Source: Lucinisca nassula (Eukaryota > Mollusca > Bivalvia > Lucinida > Lucinidae). From it: a stretch of DNA of 64,000 nucleotides. The stretch lies in contig OY757015.1 of NCBI GenBank assembly GCA_963580285.1, positions 131,626,717 through 131,690,716 on the forward strand, in the 5' to 3' direction. Positions within the stretch are counted from its first letter, which is position 1. Each line of letters opens with the position of its first letter. A program made the position numbers and the translations under genes. Below the pieces are notes generated by a model that did not search any database, was not told where the DNA came from, and saw only the letters and a list, made by a program, of their open reading frames with translations. Shown one piece after another: positions 41,990 through 51,371 of this stretch.

Positions 41990-43342
41990 CGAGGACTGTT
42001 CAAATATGAATGCAACTAAGCACATAAAAATGATTCCGTGATAGATTTTGATGAAAAATTTATTTTGTCCCCTGAAAGTATTCCCCTTTAACAGATATAC
42101 AAACTTTCAGTCTTCTGGTCCAATCATTGAATGCATTTTGGTAGTCTTTTCGAGGTATACTATGAAGGCACTGGAATATTGCAGAACCGAGGTGTTTGTG
42201 CTGTACAAATTTTCGACCAGAAAGGTATTTTTTCAGCCGCGGGAACAAAAAAAAGTCACACGGGGCAAGGTCAGGGGAATACGGGGGGGGGGGGGGGGGG
42301 CTGAGGGAGTTCAACAACCTTTTCCTGCTTCAGATAGTCTTGCAGAATGAACGTCTTGTGCGATGACGCATTGTCATGTAGCAATCTGACAATGGCCCAA
42401 ACCAGTTGCGGGTCTTCGTTCTTTGAAATATTTCTTCAATTTTCGAAGAACTTTATTATTGTAAAACTTCGCATTTACAGATTTGCCTTTAGGCACAGCA
42501 ACCTGAATGCCGGGCCCTGATTTGAAAAGAATATGGCATACATTACCTTCTTGACGCTCATGGTCCGCTTTGCAATGCATGGTATTTTGCAATACTTTGT
42601 TGCCCATATTTTGATCTGAATCTTTCGTTTTGGCTCAAAAAAGTGAACCCATGTCTCGTCACCTGTGAAGCCATTAGCGAAAGACCTTGCATTGTAATTT
42701 AGAAACTTTTTAAGCAACTTCTTGGCGCACTGAACGCGTGTCTTTTTCTGCTCATCTGTCAACAGATGGGGAATCCATCTAGCACAGATCTTTCTCATTT
42801 TCAAATCCCGTTTCAGAATTGTATGAGCTGCTCCTAATGAGATGCCAACCATACTAGCTATTTGCCTAGTGGTGTATCGTGCATAGGTAGCAACTATTTC
42901 TTTCACTCTAGCAACCATCTTGGCAGATGTTGCTCTTTTCGGACGACGATCATGTGGTGCATCTTCTGTTGAGCCTAGCCCACAGCTGAATTTCTTACAC
43001 CAACGAAATACTGTCGGAAAAGACATTTCATTATGCCCATAAACCGAACATATTTCATCAAAAATGTCTTTGCACCATATACCAAGAATACAACGATTCT
43101 TAATATAGGACCGTATTACAACGGCGTACTGTGACCTTCTTCCAACCATGTTTTGTATTAGTATACAAGAGTAGACAGTGTTTATCGAACGATATACATG
43201 GCTAAAGTGGACGGATTTTAACAATTTTGGTATCAATGTATAGGTAAAATGTTTTTCTACGCTGTGATATTTATTTCCAGGTGATTTTCGCATTAGTGCA
43301 TGACAAAACGTTCTACTTGCATTCATATTTGAACAGTCCTCG
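41990..43342 (-). mobile_element. Mariner element with intact ends (1353 bp)
   Basis: The terminal inverted repeats CGAGGACTGTTCAAATATGA (41990 on) and TCATATTTGAACAGTCCTCG (to 43342) match perfectly over at least 26 bp. TA dinucleotides lie on both sides (41988-41989, 43343-43344). The length is typical of mariner. It is inserted next to family A MITE sequence. Confidence 0.93.
42060..43155 (-). pseudogene. Mariner-family transposase, frameshifted
   Basis: The likely start is the Met of MVGRRSQYAVVIRSYIKNRC, near 43150. A helix-turn-helix region follows (YTTRQIASMVGISLGAAHTI), then a linker (WIPHLLTDEQKKTR) and first catalytic box TGDETWVHFFEPKRK. A frameshift near 42510 moves to VAVPKGKSVNAKFYNNKVLR, and an extra C near 42391 shifts the frame again in the HDN box. 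A poly-G/C run at 42283-42301 distorts the P-P-Y-S-P-D-L-A-P-C-D-F-F box. The D,D34D layout is recognisable but the gene is not translatable as one protein. It belongs to the Tc1/mariner superfamily and would have cut and pasted at TA. Confidence 0.88.
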
Positions 43343-43344
43343 TA

Positions 43345-43563
43345 TTTCCCTTATTTTCGCTCGAAAACATAGATTCTGGATACTCGTGAAAGAACATGCA
43401 CCAACAATCTTCGTTTGTGACAGAAATGAGAAAATTTAACAATCTTATACCTGAAACATATTAGTTCTGCACCAGTGACACCATTTTACTAAGGAGATAT
43501 TGTCGGCCTGCAGAAGTTTGAAGGAAACACAATATGACTGATGTAACTGATGTTGGTTGTTAG
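43345..43563. repeat. Decayed family A MITE fragment
   Basis: Contains GAAAACATAGATTCTGGATA, ACTCGTG and ACACCATTTTACTAAGGAGA; the ends are lost. Confidence 0.45.
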
Positions 43564-43850
43564 GATCACGAGGACACGCCTATATAATTTACCCCCCCCC
43601 CCGTTCAACCCCACTTTTATATAGTAAAACTGGGGCTTACAGGGGTAAATCTTATTTTTCTTATTTCTGCTGTAAAATAGCGATTGTGGATACTCGTTGA
43701 AACCGCCTCGATGATGCGGTTCTAACTAGTACCAACAATCTATATTTTGTGCAGAAATAAGAAAACTATCACAGGTTTTTATATCTGAAAATTTTCGTTT
43801 TTTCGGCGGTTATGTTTACATTGCAATTGTATAGGCGTGTTTACGTAATA
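43564..43850. mobile_element. MITE family A, complete copy
   Basis: Ends GATCACGAGGACACGCCTAT and TATAGGCGTGTTTACGTAAT. Hairpin AAACCGCCTCGATGATGCGG. A poly-C run lies at about 43593-43602. Confidence 0.78.
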
Positions 43851-43895
43851 GGGGTTCCTTCTCTCGGGAAAATTGTGATCGAATTGTTGTTATAC

Positions 43896-44085
43896 CCGGC
43901 CTTGGTAGCTCAAACGGATGAACACCTGACCGGTGATCAGGAGGTCGCGGGGTCCAGACCGGACGGTCCGGCAACATTCTTTGTTTGATACGGTCATTGA
44001 CTTCCTTCAGCTGATTCAAGAAGGGCAGTTGTCAATTTCTGGCGAACGAATGGGCACCGTACTGATTAATAACTTATGTATAATA
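43896..44085 (+). mobile_element. tRNA-headed SINE (CCGGCCTTGGTAGCTC type)
   Basis: The A box is TGGTAGCTCAAACGG; the B-box region is degraded. The body GATTCAAGAAGGGCAGTTGT matches the full copies at 48598-48903 and 58266-58590. Confidence 0.65.
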
Positions 44086-44422
44086 GAAGTGAAAGCAATG
44101 ACAAGGAATCGACACAATTAACCCACACCTCCCACCAGAGACACGAAAGGGAAAGAAACACGAATATAAAATAACTAGACCCTTATGTAACCATCAATAG
44201 CGGAAAGCCAAAAGAACAGATACTTTCCCACAAAATGGCCAATTGGCTACCCAAAAACAAAAATATACAAGGGTAAGTCAATACGTACGCAGCCTATCCC
44301 ATTCCGAATTGACCGAGACAACCACGATTTTCATGCATTGTTTCAATACATGTTTTAGGCATGAGGACAAAATTGTGCCCTTATCGTAAGAGATTGAACG
44401 TCAAACATTGCTATAGATGCAA

Positions 44423-45646
44423 ATGCAATCTTCAAAAATAGAGTACCGTGTTGTATTTGAAAGTAAAAACAGGCCAGGAAATACATGGCGAGTTGACGAA
44501 TATTTATGGACCTTCGGCACCATCGTATATGCACAAGTTGAATTATGGGGTTGGGGATTTCAAACGCGATAGAACGTCTTTAGAAGACGAAAGCAGGTCT
44601 GGACGCCCGTCAGATGCCAGCGATGAAGAATATGTAACAAAGTTCGGGATCTGGTGTGCTCTGATAGGCGAAATAAGGTGAAGGAAATAGCGAATGCATT
44701 ACACATTTCACATGGTAGCGTTTCAACAAATTACATGAGCGCTTGGGTAGGCGCAGGCTAACTACCCGTTGGGTTCCAAAATCTGCTAGCGACGAGCAAA
44801 TTGCAACCAGAGCATCAAGGTGCAGCGCATTGTTGAAACGGTTTAGGCCAAAGGAAGATGATTTTCTGTCACGTCTGGTGACTGTAGATGAGACCTGGGT
44901 CCATTAGAATAAAACTCAAAGTCGCCAGTGGGTGGGGCAAAATAATTTATGAACGCAACCCTCTGTTGGCAAGGTGATGGCAACTGTATTTTTGGACGCA
45001 CGATGGCCTTTCTAGCAGAGGAAAGTACAATAAGAGGTGCGTATTATGCAAATTTGCTCGACCAACTTAGAACTGCGATACGTAAAAAACGCCGAGGTAA
45101 ACTCTCCAAAGGGATTCTGATCCAACAGAACAATGCAAGAGACCACACTTGCAAGATTGCAATGGATGCCGTTGAACGGAATGGGTACATATACGAGCTA
45201 ATACAGCACCACACTTTTTCTCCGGAATTAGCGTTTAGTGGCTATTTCCTATTCCCAAACTTAACTCTTATCCTGCTGTTCACGACAATCCCTATCTTTG
45301 GAAACAGTGTAGATCCAGATCAGATGGCTTCTAACGAAGCCATCTGATCAGGATCTACACTGTTTGACGTTCAATTTATGAATTTATAGGAATAAATTTC
45401 AACAAGTAATCTGAATGGTTTAAAGTCAGAAATGGGTGTGGCTAAACAGAATATTCAGCAAGAGAAGGGATCAATGAACGTCATTTCCGGTCAAACGATG
45501 AAGTCGTGGCTGCAGTTGAGGAGTGGGTCAGAGACAAGGACCCTGGCTTCTGCAGTTCTGGGCTTATGGCACTGGAACAGCGTTGGTCAAAGTCTATCCT
45601 TCTAGAGGACATTGAAAAAGAAGAGAACGATCTCACTCAGAAATAA
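44423..45646 (+). pseudogene. Mariner transposase pseudogene with lost catalytic residues
   Basis: It begins MQSSKIEYRVV and shifts frame into FKRDRTSLEDESRSGRPSDA. Near 44885 it reads TVDETWVH followed by a stop, and then ANLLDQLRTAIRKKRRGKLS and LIQQNNARDHTCKIAMDAVE. The usual QQDNAR is QQNNAR and the usual PSDYFLFP is FSGYFLFP, so the second and third catalytic Asp are replaced by Asn and Gly. The C-terminal part (EEWVRDKDPGF-like, ending NDLTQK and a stop) follows the MITE. It is clearly inactive, and a lineage distinct from the mariner at 41990. Confidence 0.87.
45264..45460. mobile_element. Hairpin MITE family B inside the mariner
   Basis: CTTATCCTGCTGTTCACGAC opens it. The hairpin AACAGTGTAGATCCAGATCA ... 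TGATCAGGATCTACACTGTT is centred near 45333, and GTCAGAAATGGGTGTGGCTA closes it. Because it interrupts FPNL-type coding, it is a genuine insertion. Confidence 0.75.
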
Positions 45647-45961
45647 GTTAGGTTGTTTTATTTTATTGATTCGCCCTCGTATAAGCGATACACACATTCA
45701 GAAACGAACTTTATCAAAAATACACCGCATCAGAAGAACCAGTGAAAGGTGGGGGGGGGGGGGGGGGGGTGTCTAAATCGCTAAATCGATTTTACCTGGC
45801 CACAATCCTGCCCGTCAGGTATACTTGACGGTTCCTTTTGACCTAAGTCTTTTTGACTGGCCGGTTCGATATGGCCTAATTTGTGTTGTCTCAAAACTCA
45901 AAGCAAAAATGTTTTTGTACTAGCATTGACATGAACTAACACTGGCAATGTTTCGTTTCAG

Positions 45962-46131
45962 TTTCCTGTGGATCAGAGTCACTCGGACAATGCTTCAACC
46001 ACCCTTGTATTGCCTGCACTAACACATTCTACGCCTGTGTCGGTGCTCCTGTGCCTCTACCTTTTTCATGCCCGGGGGAGGATGTTTGGAGCCGACTGAA
46101 TGACCAATGTCAACAAGAATGCGATCCTTGA
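45962..46131 (+). CDS. TSP1/chitin-binding-like gene, last coding exon
   Basis: Acceptor TTTCGTTTCAG, phase 1 start (C|TT = Leu), stop TGA at 46129-46131. It encodes SCGSESLGQCFNHPC, IACTNTFYACVGAPVPLPFS, CPGEDVWSRLNDQCQQEC, then DP-stop. The spacing C-x6-C-x10-C-x12-C with CPG-x-x-x-W resembles a type-2 chitin-binding (peritrophin-A) domain, here with extra N-terminal Cys. Combined with TSP1 repeats this suggests a secreted matrix, mucus or immune protein, but function is inferred. Eight Cys in 55 residues support a folded extracellular domain. Confidence 0.75.
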
Positions 46132-46138
46132 GAACGTT

Positions 46139-46144
46139 AATAAA
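46139..46144 (+). terminator. Polyadenylation signal AATAAA
   Basis: AATAAA lies 8 bp after the TGA stop of the last TSP1-gene exon. It is very close to the stop, so a later signal could also be used. Confidence 0.45.
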
Positions 46145-46258
46145 CGCACTGACAACACTGGTGGGTCGATTGTCACTGAGTGTAGGCTATAAACGTATCA
46201 TGGGCGGTGTCTAAGCCTGTTAACATTTCCTTTAAACCTTAATATTCCTGTAATTTAA

Positions 46259-46396
46259 GCAAACAGTGTAAACCCTGATTAGACGCATCATTCTGTGGCG
46301 TCTAACCCTACAACTCCGGTTCTGAAAGCAAACAGTGAAGATCCTGATCAGACGCCGCGTTCTGCGGCGTCTGATCTGGATCTACACTGTTTTCCA
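46259..46396. repeat. Two family B hairpins in a row
   Basis: One decayed arm pair at 46259-46325, then AGTGAAGATCCTGATCAGAC / GTCTGATCTGGATCTACACT at 46330-46390. Confidence 0.6.
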
Positions 46397-46677
46397 AGCC
46401 CAACACATGATACCAGCCCAGATTCTGTAAGATAACCATATTACACAACACGCTGACTCCACAGCGTTAAAATTAGCACGGATATTTTCTAAAAATAGAA
46501 CCATTCCCTGGATTTACGACAAATCAGTGATAGTCACGTGGACTTTAGCATTTCAGATTTTCTATGCTTAGTAAAGTTGAGTCGATTGGCGGACAATCGA
46601 CCCCAAAAGTAGCAGTATTATGACTCCCTTTGCGAGACAGCTTATCTTTGGGCCAGGATAAGAGGATAGAATACTGG

Positions 46678-46905
46678 CCTCCGTGGCCAATGGATAAGAG
46701 CACTGACTCTTAATCAGCGCTTTGGTTCTGACTTAATCAGCGCTTTGGTTCTTGCTATGTGAGAAGTTATGCGACGGAAGGTCAGGTGGTTTGTCTCCGG
46801 GAACTCCGGTTTTCGCCCACCTCTGATTAACGTTCGGCTCGATATAAGTGAACAATATTGAAGGGGCCGTGAAAACCCAAACCACAAAATTGGATAGATT
46901 AAAAC
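46678..46905 (+). mobile_element. tRNA-Lys-headed SINE (plus)
   Basis: CCTCCGTGGCCAATGGATAA head, anticodon loop CTCTTAA (CUU, Lys) and an internal tandem duplication of TTAATCAGCGCTTTGGTTCT. The body ends near CCGTGAAAACCCAAACCAC. Confidence 0.6.
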
Positions 46906-46973
46906 CAGCCAACTGAGTCTAATCAAAGCACTGACAGCACTGGTGGGCCGAATGTCTCTGAGTGCAGGCCGGG

Positions 46974-47303
46974 AGTGTGTGTGAATTCGGGTTTAACATC
47001 GCTTTCAACAATTTTTCAGTCATATCACGACGGTGTCTGGTTGCGACAGGGAGCTCAATGCTCACTTTTATAGTGCTGCCTCACTGAAGTATCATGTCCC
47101 AGACACATTACATGATACCACACCCAGTCACATTATCCTGACACTGGGTCGACCAGTCCTAGCTCTACCCCATAAATCTGAGTGCCAAGCGAGGAGCAGC
47201 TAGTAACATTGTTAACGACTTTGGTATGTCGCGGCCCGGGATCGAACCCGTGACCTCCCGTTCCCCGGAGCGGACACGCTACCAACTGAGCTATCGGCGC
47301 CGG
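46974..47303 (-). mobile_element. tRNA-headed SINE with CA tail (minus)
   Basis: Near-complete reverse copy of 30468-30854 with a short GTGTGTGTGAATTCGG tail. B-box complement GGGATCGAACCC. Confidence 0.8.
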
Positions 47304-47675
47304 TATAAGTGCAGGCTGGGAAAATGGTCTTTAATGGGTGTTTAGAATATTTCCTTTAATTCTTGAATGCCTGTATTTTATGGAAAAAGTTTAAACCCTG
47401 ATCAGACGCCGCACTCTGTGGCGTCTAATCTGGATCTACACTGTTTGCCAGTGTCTAAATGCACGAGCCCAGTCCAGATTTTACATATTCCACAGCGGTC
47501 TGACGTAACATGGAGAAGAAAAGCATTCCCTATAAATAACCATTTTCTGGATTTTGTACACATGGTCAGCGATAGTCACCTGGCAGGAAGCTTCTGCATT
47601 TAGAAACTTTGCGTCGATTGATGAACTCGATAGATGAACAATCGACCAATAAGTCCCTCAGAGTCTGGTAACAGG

Positions 47676-47845
47676 ACACTTCGGCCCCAAAACCACCTCG
47701 GCCCCTAGACACTTCGGCCCCTAGACACCTCGGCCCCAAAACCACCTCGGCCCCACATAAAATTGAAACCCTAGACGGGTCGGCCCCTGGACACCTCGGC
47801 CCCTAGACACGTCGGCCCCATATACCTAGACACTTCGGCCCCACT
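47676..47845. repeat. Outer array of the ~17-bp CTCGGCCCCTAGACAC repeat (copy 1)
   Basis: About nine to ten units, variants CTAGACACTTCGGCCCC, CCAAAACCACCTCGGCCCC and CTAGACGGGTCGGCCCC, interrupted by CACATAAAATTGAAAC. Confidence 0.85.
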
Positions 47846-48141
47846 TTGCTTTTCACGTGGCTTCCACTTAAATAGGAGATTGGGTTGGATGCCCGATGAG
47901 TTTGTTCTTTTTTTAATTATTTTTATTTGCTGATTTGATTATTTGAACCTATAATATATATATTTATTATATATTATAACGTTACTAAGCGGGAAATCTA
48001 TATGTCCATTTAAGAAGAATGGAAGATACATTTGAAAAGTCCCCTCTTTTATTTCAATGTATAATTCTAATTGCATTGCTGCATGCTTTAGAGCAGGCTC
48101 TTTCTGTACTTTTCTGCTTTTTTGATCATCTTTAGGCTTTT

Positions 48142-48384
48142 TTATTTGCTGATTTGATTATTTGAACCTATAATATATATATATTTATTATATATTATAA
48201 CGTTACTAAGCGGGAAATCTATATGTCCATTTAAGAAGAATGGAAGATACATTTGAAAATTCCCCTCTTTAATTTCAATGTATAATTCTACTTGCATTGC
48301 TGCATGCTTTAGAGCAGGCTCTTTTTGTACTTTTCTGCTCTTTTGATCATCTTTAGGCTTTTTTATTATCCGAAACAATTCCAC
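48142..48384 (-). other. Small open frame inside foldback copy 1
   Basis: The minus frame reads MELFRIIKKPKDDQKSRKVQ, then LKHAAMQVELYIEIKEGNFQ. The same frame is preserved in the upstream tandem duplicate (47934-48133, with only a few residue changes) and in copy 2 at 58804-59028. It matches no family I know, and it may be a remnant of element coding or chance. Confidence 0.3.
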
Positions 48385-48565
48385 ACCGTTAAAATACTTT
48401 TTTAATTAATTTCAATGAGTTATCCTTTAAAGTTACTACTTGGATGGAAATCTGGATGGATCGGTGGATGGGGCCGTAAAACCTAAAAAAAAAAATCATT
48501 CCTCGGTTTCGTCAATCATGGTGATGATGGGGGATAATCTTATATTTGTTAACATATTTATATAT

Positions 48566-48596
<31 letters not shown>

Positions 48597-48597
48597 T

Positions 48598-48903
48598 CCG
48601 GCCTCGGTAGCTAAGCCTGATGCGCGTTTGACTTGTGATCAGGTGGACGCGGGTTCTATACCTACCGGGGTCGGCAACTTTCTTTCGTGGAGATTGATTA
48701 TGAAATCTTTTCTTCGGTCATTCTCTCCCTTCTGCTGATTCAAGAAGGGCAGTTGTCACTTTCTGGCGAAAAGAATGTGCACTGTATTGGTTAACTGCTT
48801 ACGTATAAGCCTGCCAAGGTTAAGTGTGGATAGGTAAACTGATCGTCTCGAAAATGAACTAAAATAGTGTTGACTTGGCCGTTAAACTCCAATACAAACA
48901 AAC
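48598..48903 (+). mobile_element. tRNA-headed SINE, full copy in foldback arm 1
   Basis: CCGGCCTCGGTAGC head, body GATTCAAGAAGGGCAGTTGT, 3' end GTTGACTTGGCCGTTAAACT plus CAAACAAACAA. It is preceded by an (ATTT)n tract. The inverted counterpart is at 58266-58590. Confidence 0.78.
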
Positions 48904-49327
48904 AATTTATTTATTTATTAGGTAATTATCAGTGTTCAGGTTCGCTGAACTACAACTATCCTCGTAAGTAAACCAATTATTTTTATATATTCAAAAAACG
49001 GTATGAAAAACGGTGCACATCCGGTTCAGAGGGCAGAAGCAATCTGATCAGGATCTACACTGTTTGCAAAGATAAGGATAATCGTGCTCAGCGGGGTAAG
49101 GATTAATGAATTTCAGGTTAGTACACTATTTAGCAAAAAGTTTTACAAGAACAATTAATTATTGACTTAAATTAGTAATGTGTGAAGCTCAATAAACAAC
49201 CAGGCGTTACTAATCCCCCCAATAAAGAGATCCTTGATGATAAACAGATCATTGTTATCAATTTTCACACATTTGATTGTCATTCTAGTTCATATTAAAG
49301 ACGGACAGTAACGAATATATTGTATAC

Positions 49328-49364
49328 TGTATTAATTAATTAATTAATTAATTAATTAATTAAT

Positions 49365-49407
<43 letters not shown>

Positions 49408-49408
49408 T
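49328..49408. repeat. (TTAA/ATTT)n microsatellite
   Basis: ATTAATTAATTAATTAATT runs into TTATTTATTTATTT. The counterpart in copy 2 (57752-57850) differs in length. Confidence 0.9.
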
Positions 49409-50341
49409 TAGTCACATTTCTGACTATCAGTTACCCAAATTACTTGATACATGTACATGTGTACAATATGTATATATTAGTGACAAACAGTGTAGATCTG
49501 GATGTGCACTGTGTGCAATGTCTTCACTGCTCGTGTTTTTGTAGGAAATGATCAGTATATTTCCATTGTTATCAAGTTTCACACATTTAGAAATTCCTAT
49601 TTGATTGTCATTTCAGCTCATATTTAAAGACGGACAGTAACAAGTATACTGTATAATTTATTTATTTAATTTATTTATTAGTCACATTTCTGACTATCAG
49701 ACCCTCAAATTGTATTCATTTAAAATTCGAATGACAGTGTAGATCCAGATCAGATGGATCTGGATGTGCACTGAGTGCAAAGTCTTCATGGCCCTGTATA
49801 TTCTTGTAGAAAAGGCTCCTTGACTATCAGTATCAAATATTACAATTAGAACAACCCGCTAAACCCCACTTTTCGTGATGCTGACTCAAGGTCAATGTCA
49901 CGATTGAAGGCGGCGGGGGATTAGCTGTCCTTAACAGTGTAGTCCAAGTTAACCTGAAAATGTCGTGTATGCGTTGTTCTATTTATTATAAACGTCTCAT
50001 TGGTTGTTTGTTATTTTTATACGAAATGTAAATAGCAATAAAATAATCTGATCTTATTTCCTAACAACTTAATAGTAAAACCAAAATTATATAACAAAAA
50101 GTTGATAAAATTATATGTCTTACTTCTGCTCTAAAACATAGACCTTTGATACTGGTTCAATCGTTCTCAAGGAGATGGCTGTTAACTAATATGAAAGGGA
50201 TCTAAGAAATGACTAGTTTGCATAAGACAGATTAATATTAAACTAGTTGTGATTAAAGGTTGTCACAGACGCATTCTGATCAGGCCTGCACATTGGGACG
50301 GTTCTAACCAGTACACACAACCTGTATCTTGGAGCAGAAAT

Positions 50342-50537
50342 AAGAATTACGAAAACAGGCCTATACAAATGCATTGTAAACTTTACCGCCGAAAAAAAAA
50401 CGAACATTATAAGAGGAAAAATTGTGATATTTTTATTATTTCCGCTCAAATAAGATTTACCCCTGTAAACCCCAATTTGACTATATAACAGTGGGGTTCA
50501 AGGGGTTCAAAATTATAAAGGCGTGTCTTCGTGATGT
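50342..50537. mobile_element. MITE family A, hairpin deleted, in foldback copy 1
   Basis: Ends TTACGAAAACAGGCCTATAC and ATAAAGGCGTGTCTTCGTGA. The central hairpin is reduced to CGCTCAAATAAG. Inverted duplicate at about 56636-56820. Confidence 0.65.
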
Positions 50538-50631
50538 AAATAATGTATGTCCCTATGAGCCCCAAGTTTCCCTATATAAACTGGGGCATAGCGGGGTCTT
50601 CATTACACGGGCTTGTTAACATGATGTTTTG

Positions 50632-50890
50632 TTTGTTAGATTTGACGTAACGCTCCAATCAACACTGTATCGGTCATTTTGGAGACGTTGCCTCCAATTT
50701 TGTGGGAATTTTACCGGCATTGAGATGAAATGACATCTCAAGCCCTGCAGACCAATGAAACCAATAGGGTTTATAAGTGTGGTCTGACTCGCACCGCTTT
50801 TCCTGGCCAGGCTTAGAACCTCTAAGCGGTTTACCAGTACTCATGTCACAGGCTGTCGGTTTCTTGAAGTCCCGTTGGGCGGGGCCGATT
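50632..50890 (-). mobile_element. SINE-C (minus) in foldback copy 1
   Basis: GTTTGTTAGATTTGACGTAA tail side, head CCCGTTGGGCGGGGCCG next to the inner array. Inverted duplicate at 56272-56536. Confidence 0.75.
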
Positions 50891-50934
50891 TTAACATGAT
50901 ATAACTGCCCATACCCTAACAGATATCAAAAGTG

Positions 50935-51093
50935 GGGCCGAGGTGACTTTGGGGCCGAGATGTCTAGGGGCCGAGGTGACAGTGGGGCCGAGGTGTCTAG
51001 GGCCGAGGTGACTAGGGCCGAGGTGTCTAGGGCCGACTTGGTTTTGGGCCGACCTGTCTAGGGGCCGAGGTGGTAGTGGGGCCGAAGTGTCTG
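50935..51093. repeat. Inner array of the ~17-bp repeat (copy 1), inverted
   Basis: GGGGCCGAGGTGACTTT, GGGGCCGAGATGTCTAG, GGGCCGAGGTGTCTAG and similar, about nine units, ending GGGGCCGAAGTGTCTGG. Confidence 0.85.
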
Positions 51094-51107
51094 GAAATCC
51101 AGAGTCT

Positions 51108-51371
51108 TCACTTTGTGTACAGAATCCTGGTTGTTTATACTATTATAACAGCGTACAACAGAGGCGGTGATCAGCCTACGCTGGAACGCCTTGAAGGCTG
51201 ATCTGCGCCTTCGTTGTAAGCGCAAGCTAATATGCGACTTCGTTGTTCTAATTTGGAATATAACAGGTGTTCCTGTGACGTGACCGATATTGTTTAATTT
51301 TATATTGATTATTTAATTAAAGGTGATTGTGGAAATGAACGTGTCCTTGCTCTTATCTTTTCATTCAGTCT
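51108..51371. other. No gene seen; a GCGCAAGC palindromic stretch
   Basis: Around 51165-51245, CAGCCTACGCTGGAACG and CTTCGTTGTAAGCGC/GCGACTTCGTTG form imperfect repeats. No coding is supported. Confidence 0.35.

Larger units (their letters stand above)
44268..45679 (+). mobile_element. Second mariner element, dead, carrying a hairpin MITE
   Basis: The ends CAAGGGTAAGTCAAT and (complement of the right end) CGAGGGCGAATCAAT are related inverted repeats flanked by TA (44266-67, 45680-81). A family B hairpin unit of ~195 bp at about 45264-45460 interrupts its gene. Confidence 0.85.
44088..45820 (+). repeat. Repeat D split by a mariner insertion
   Basis: 44088-44267 gives the left part and 45680-45820 the right part of repeat D. 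They join cleanly at AATATA / TAAGCGATACACACATTC when the mariner is removed, as at 8288-8330. A poly-G run lies at about 45750-45769. Confidence 0.75.
46140..47658. repeat. Diverged ~0.5-kb direct duplication after the gene
   Basis: 46140-46625 and 46921-47658 share, in order, GCACTGACA.CACTGGTGGG, a family B hairpin, an ATAACCAT/CTGGATTT block, CAGCGATAGTCAC-type sequence and TCGATTG..ACAATCGACC. The second copy is enlarged by a SINE at 46974-47303. The gene's 3' flank therefore appears to have been duplicated. Confidence 0.5.
47659..51107. mobile_element. Foldback-like transposon copy 1 with satellite-type inverted ends
   Basis: The element spans 47667-51099 and is flanked on both sides by the 8-bp duplication CAGAGTCT (47659-47666 and 51100-51107). 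The left end GGTAACAGGACACTTCGG and the complement of the right end, GATTTCCAGACACTTCGG, lead into arrays of a ~17-bp unit. That unit reads CTAGACACCTCGGCCCC on the left (47676-47845) and is inverted on the right (50935-51093). The interior holds a 200-bp tandem duplication (47934-48363), two SINEs, AT-rich microsatellites, an internal ~190-bp direct repeat (49255-49440, 49550-49700) and a deleted family A MITE. No transposase is seen. The inverted sister copy is at 56063-59255. Confidence 0.75.

Noticed and set aside
47676..47845. Regular short repeats as a CRISPR array
   Set aside because: Units are ~17 bp with no unique spacers, lie at both ends of an inverted element, and the DNA is eukaryotic.
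48142..49500. An origin of replication or matrix attachment region in the AT-rich arms
   Set aside because: AT richness and (ATTT)n tracts alone are not evidence.
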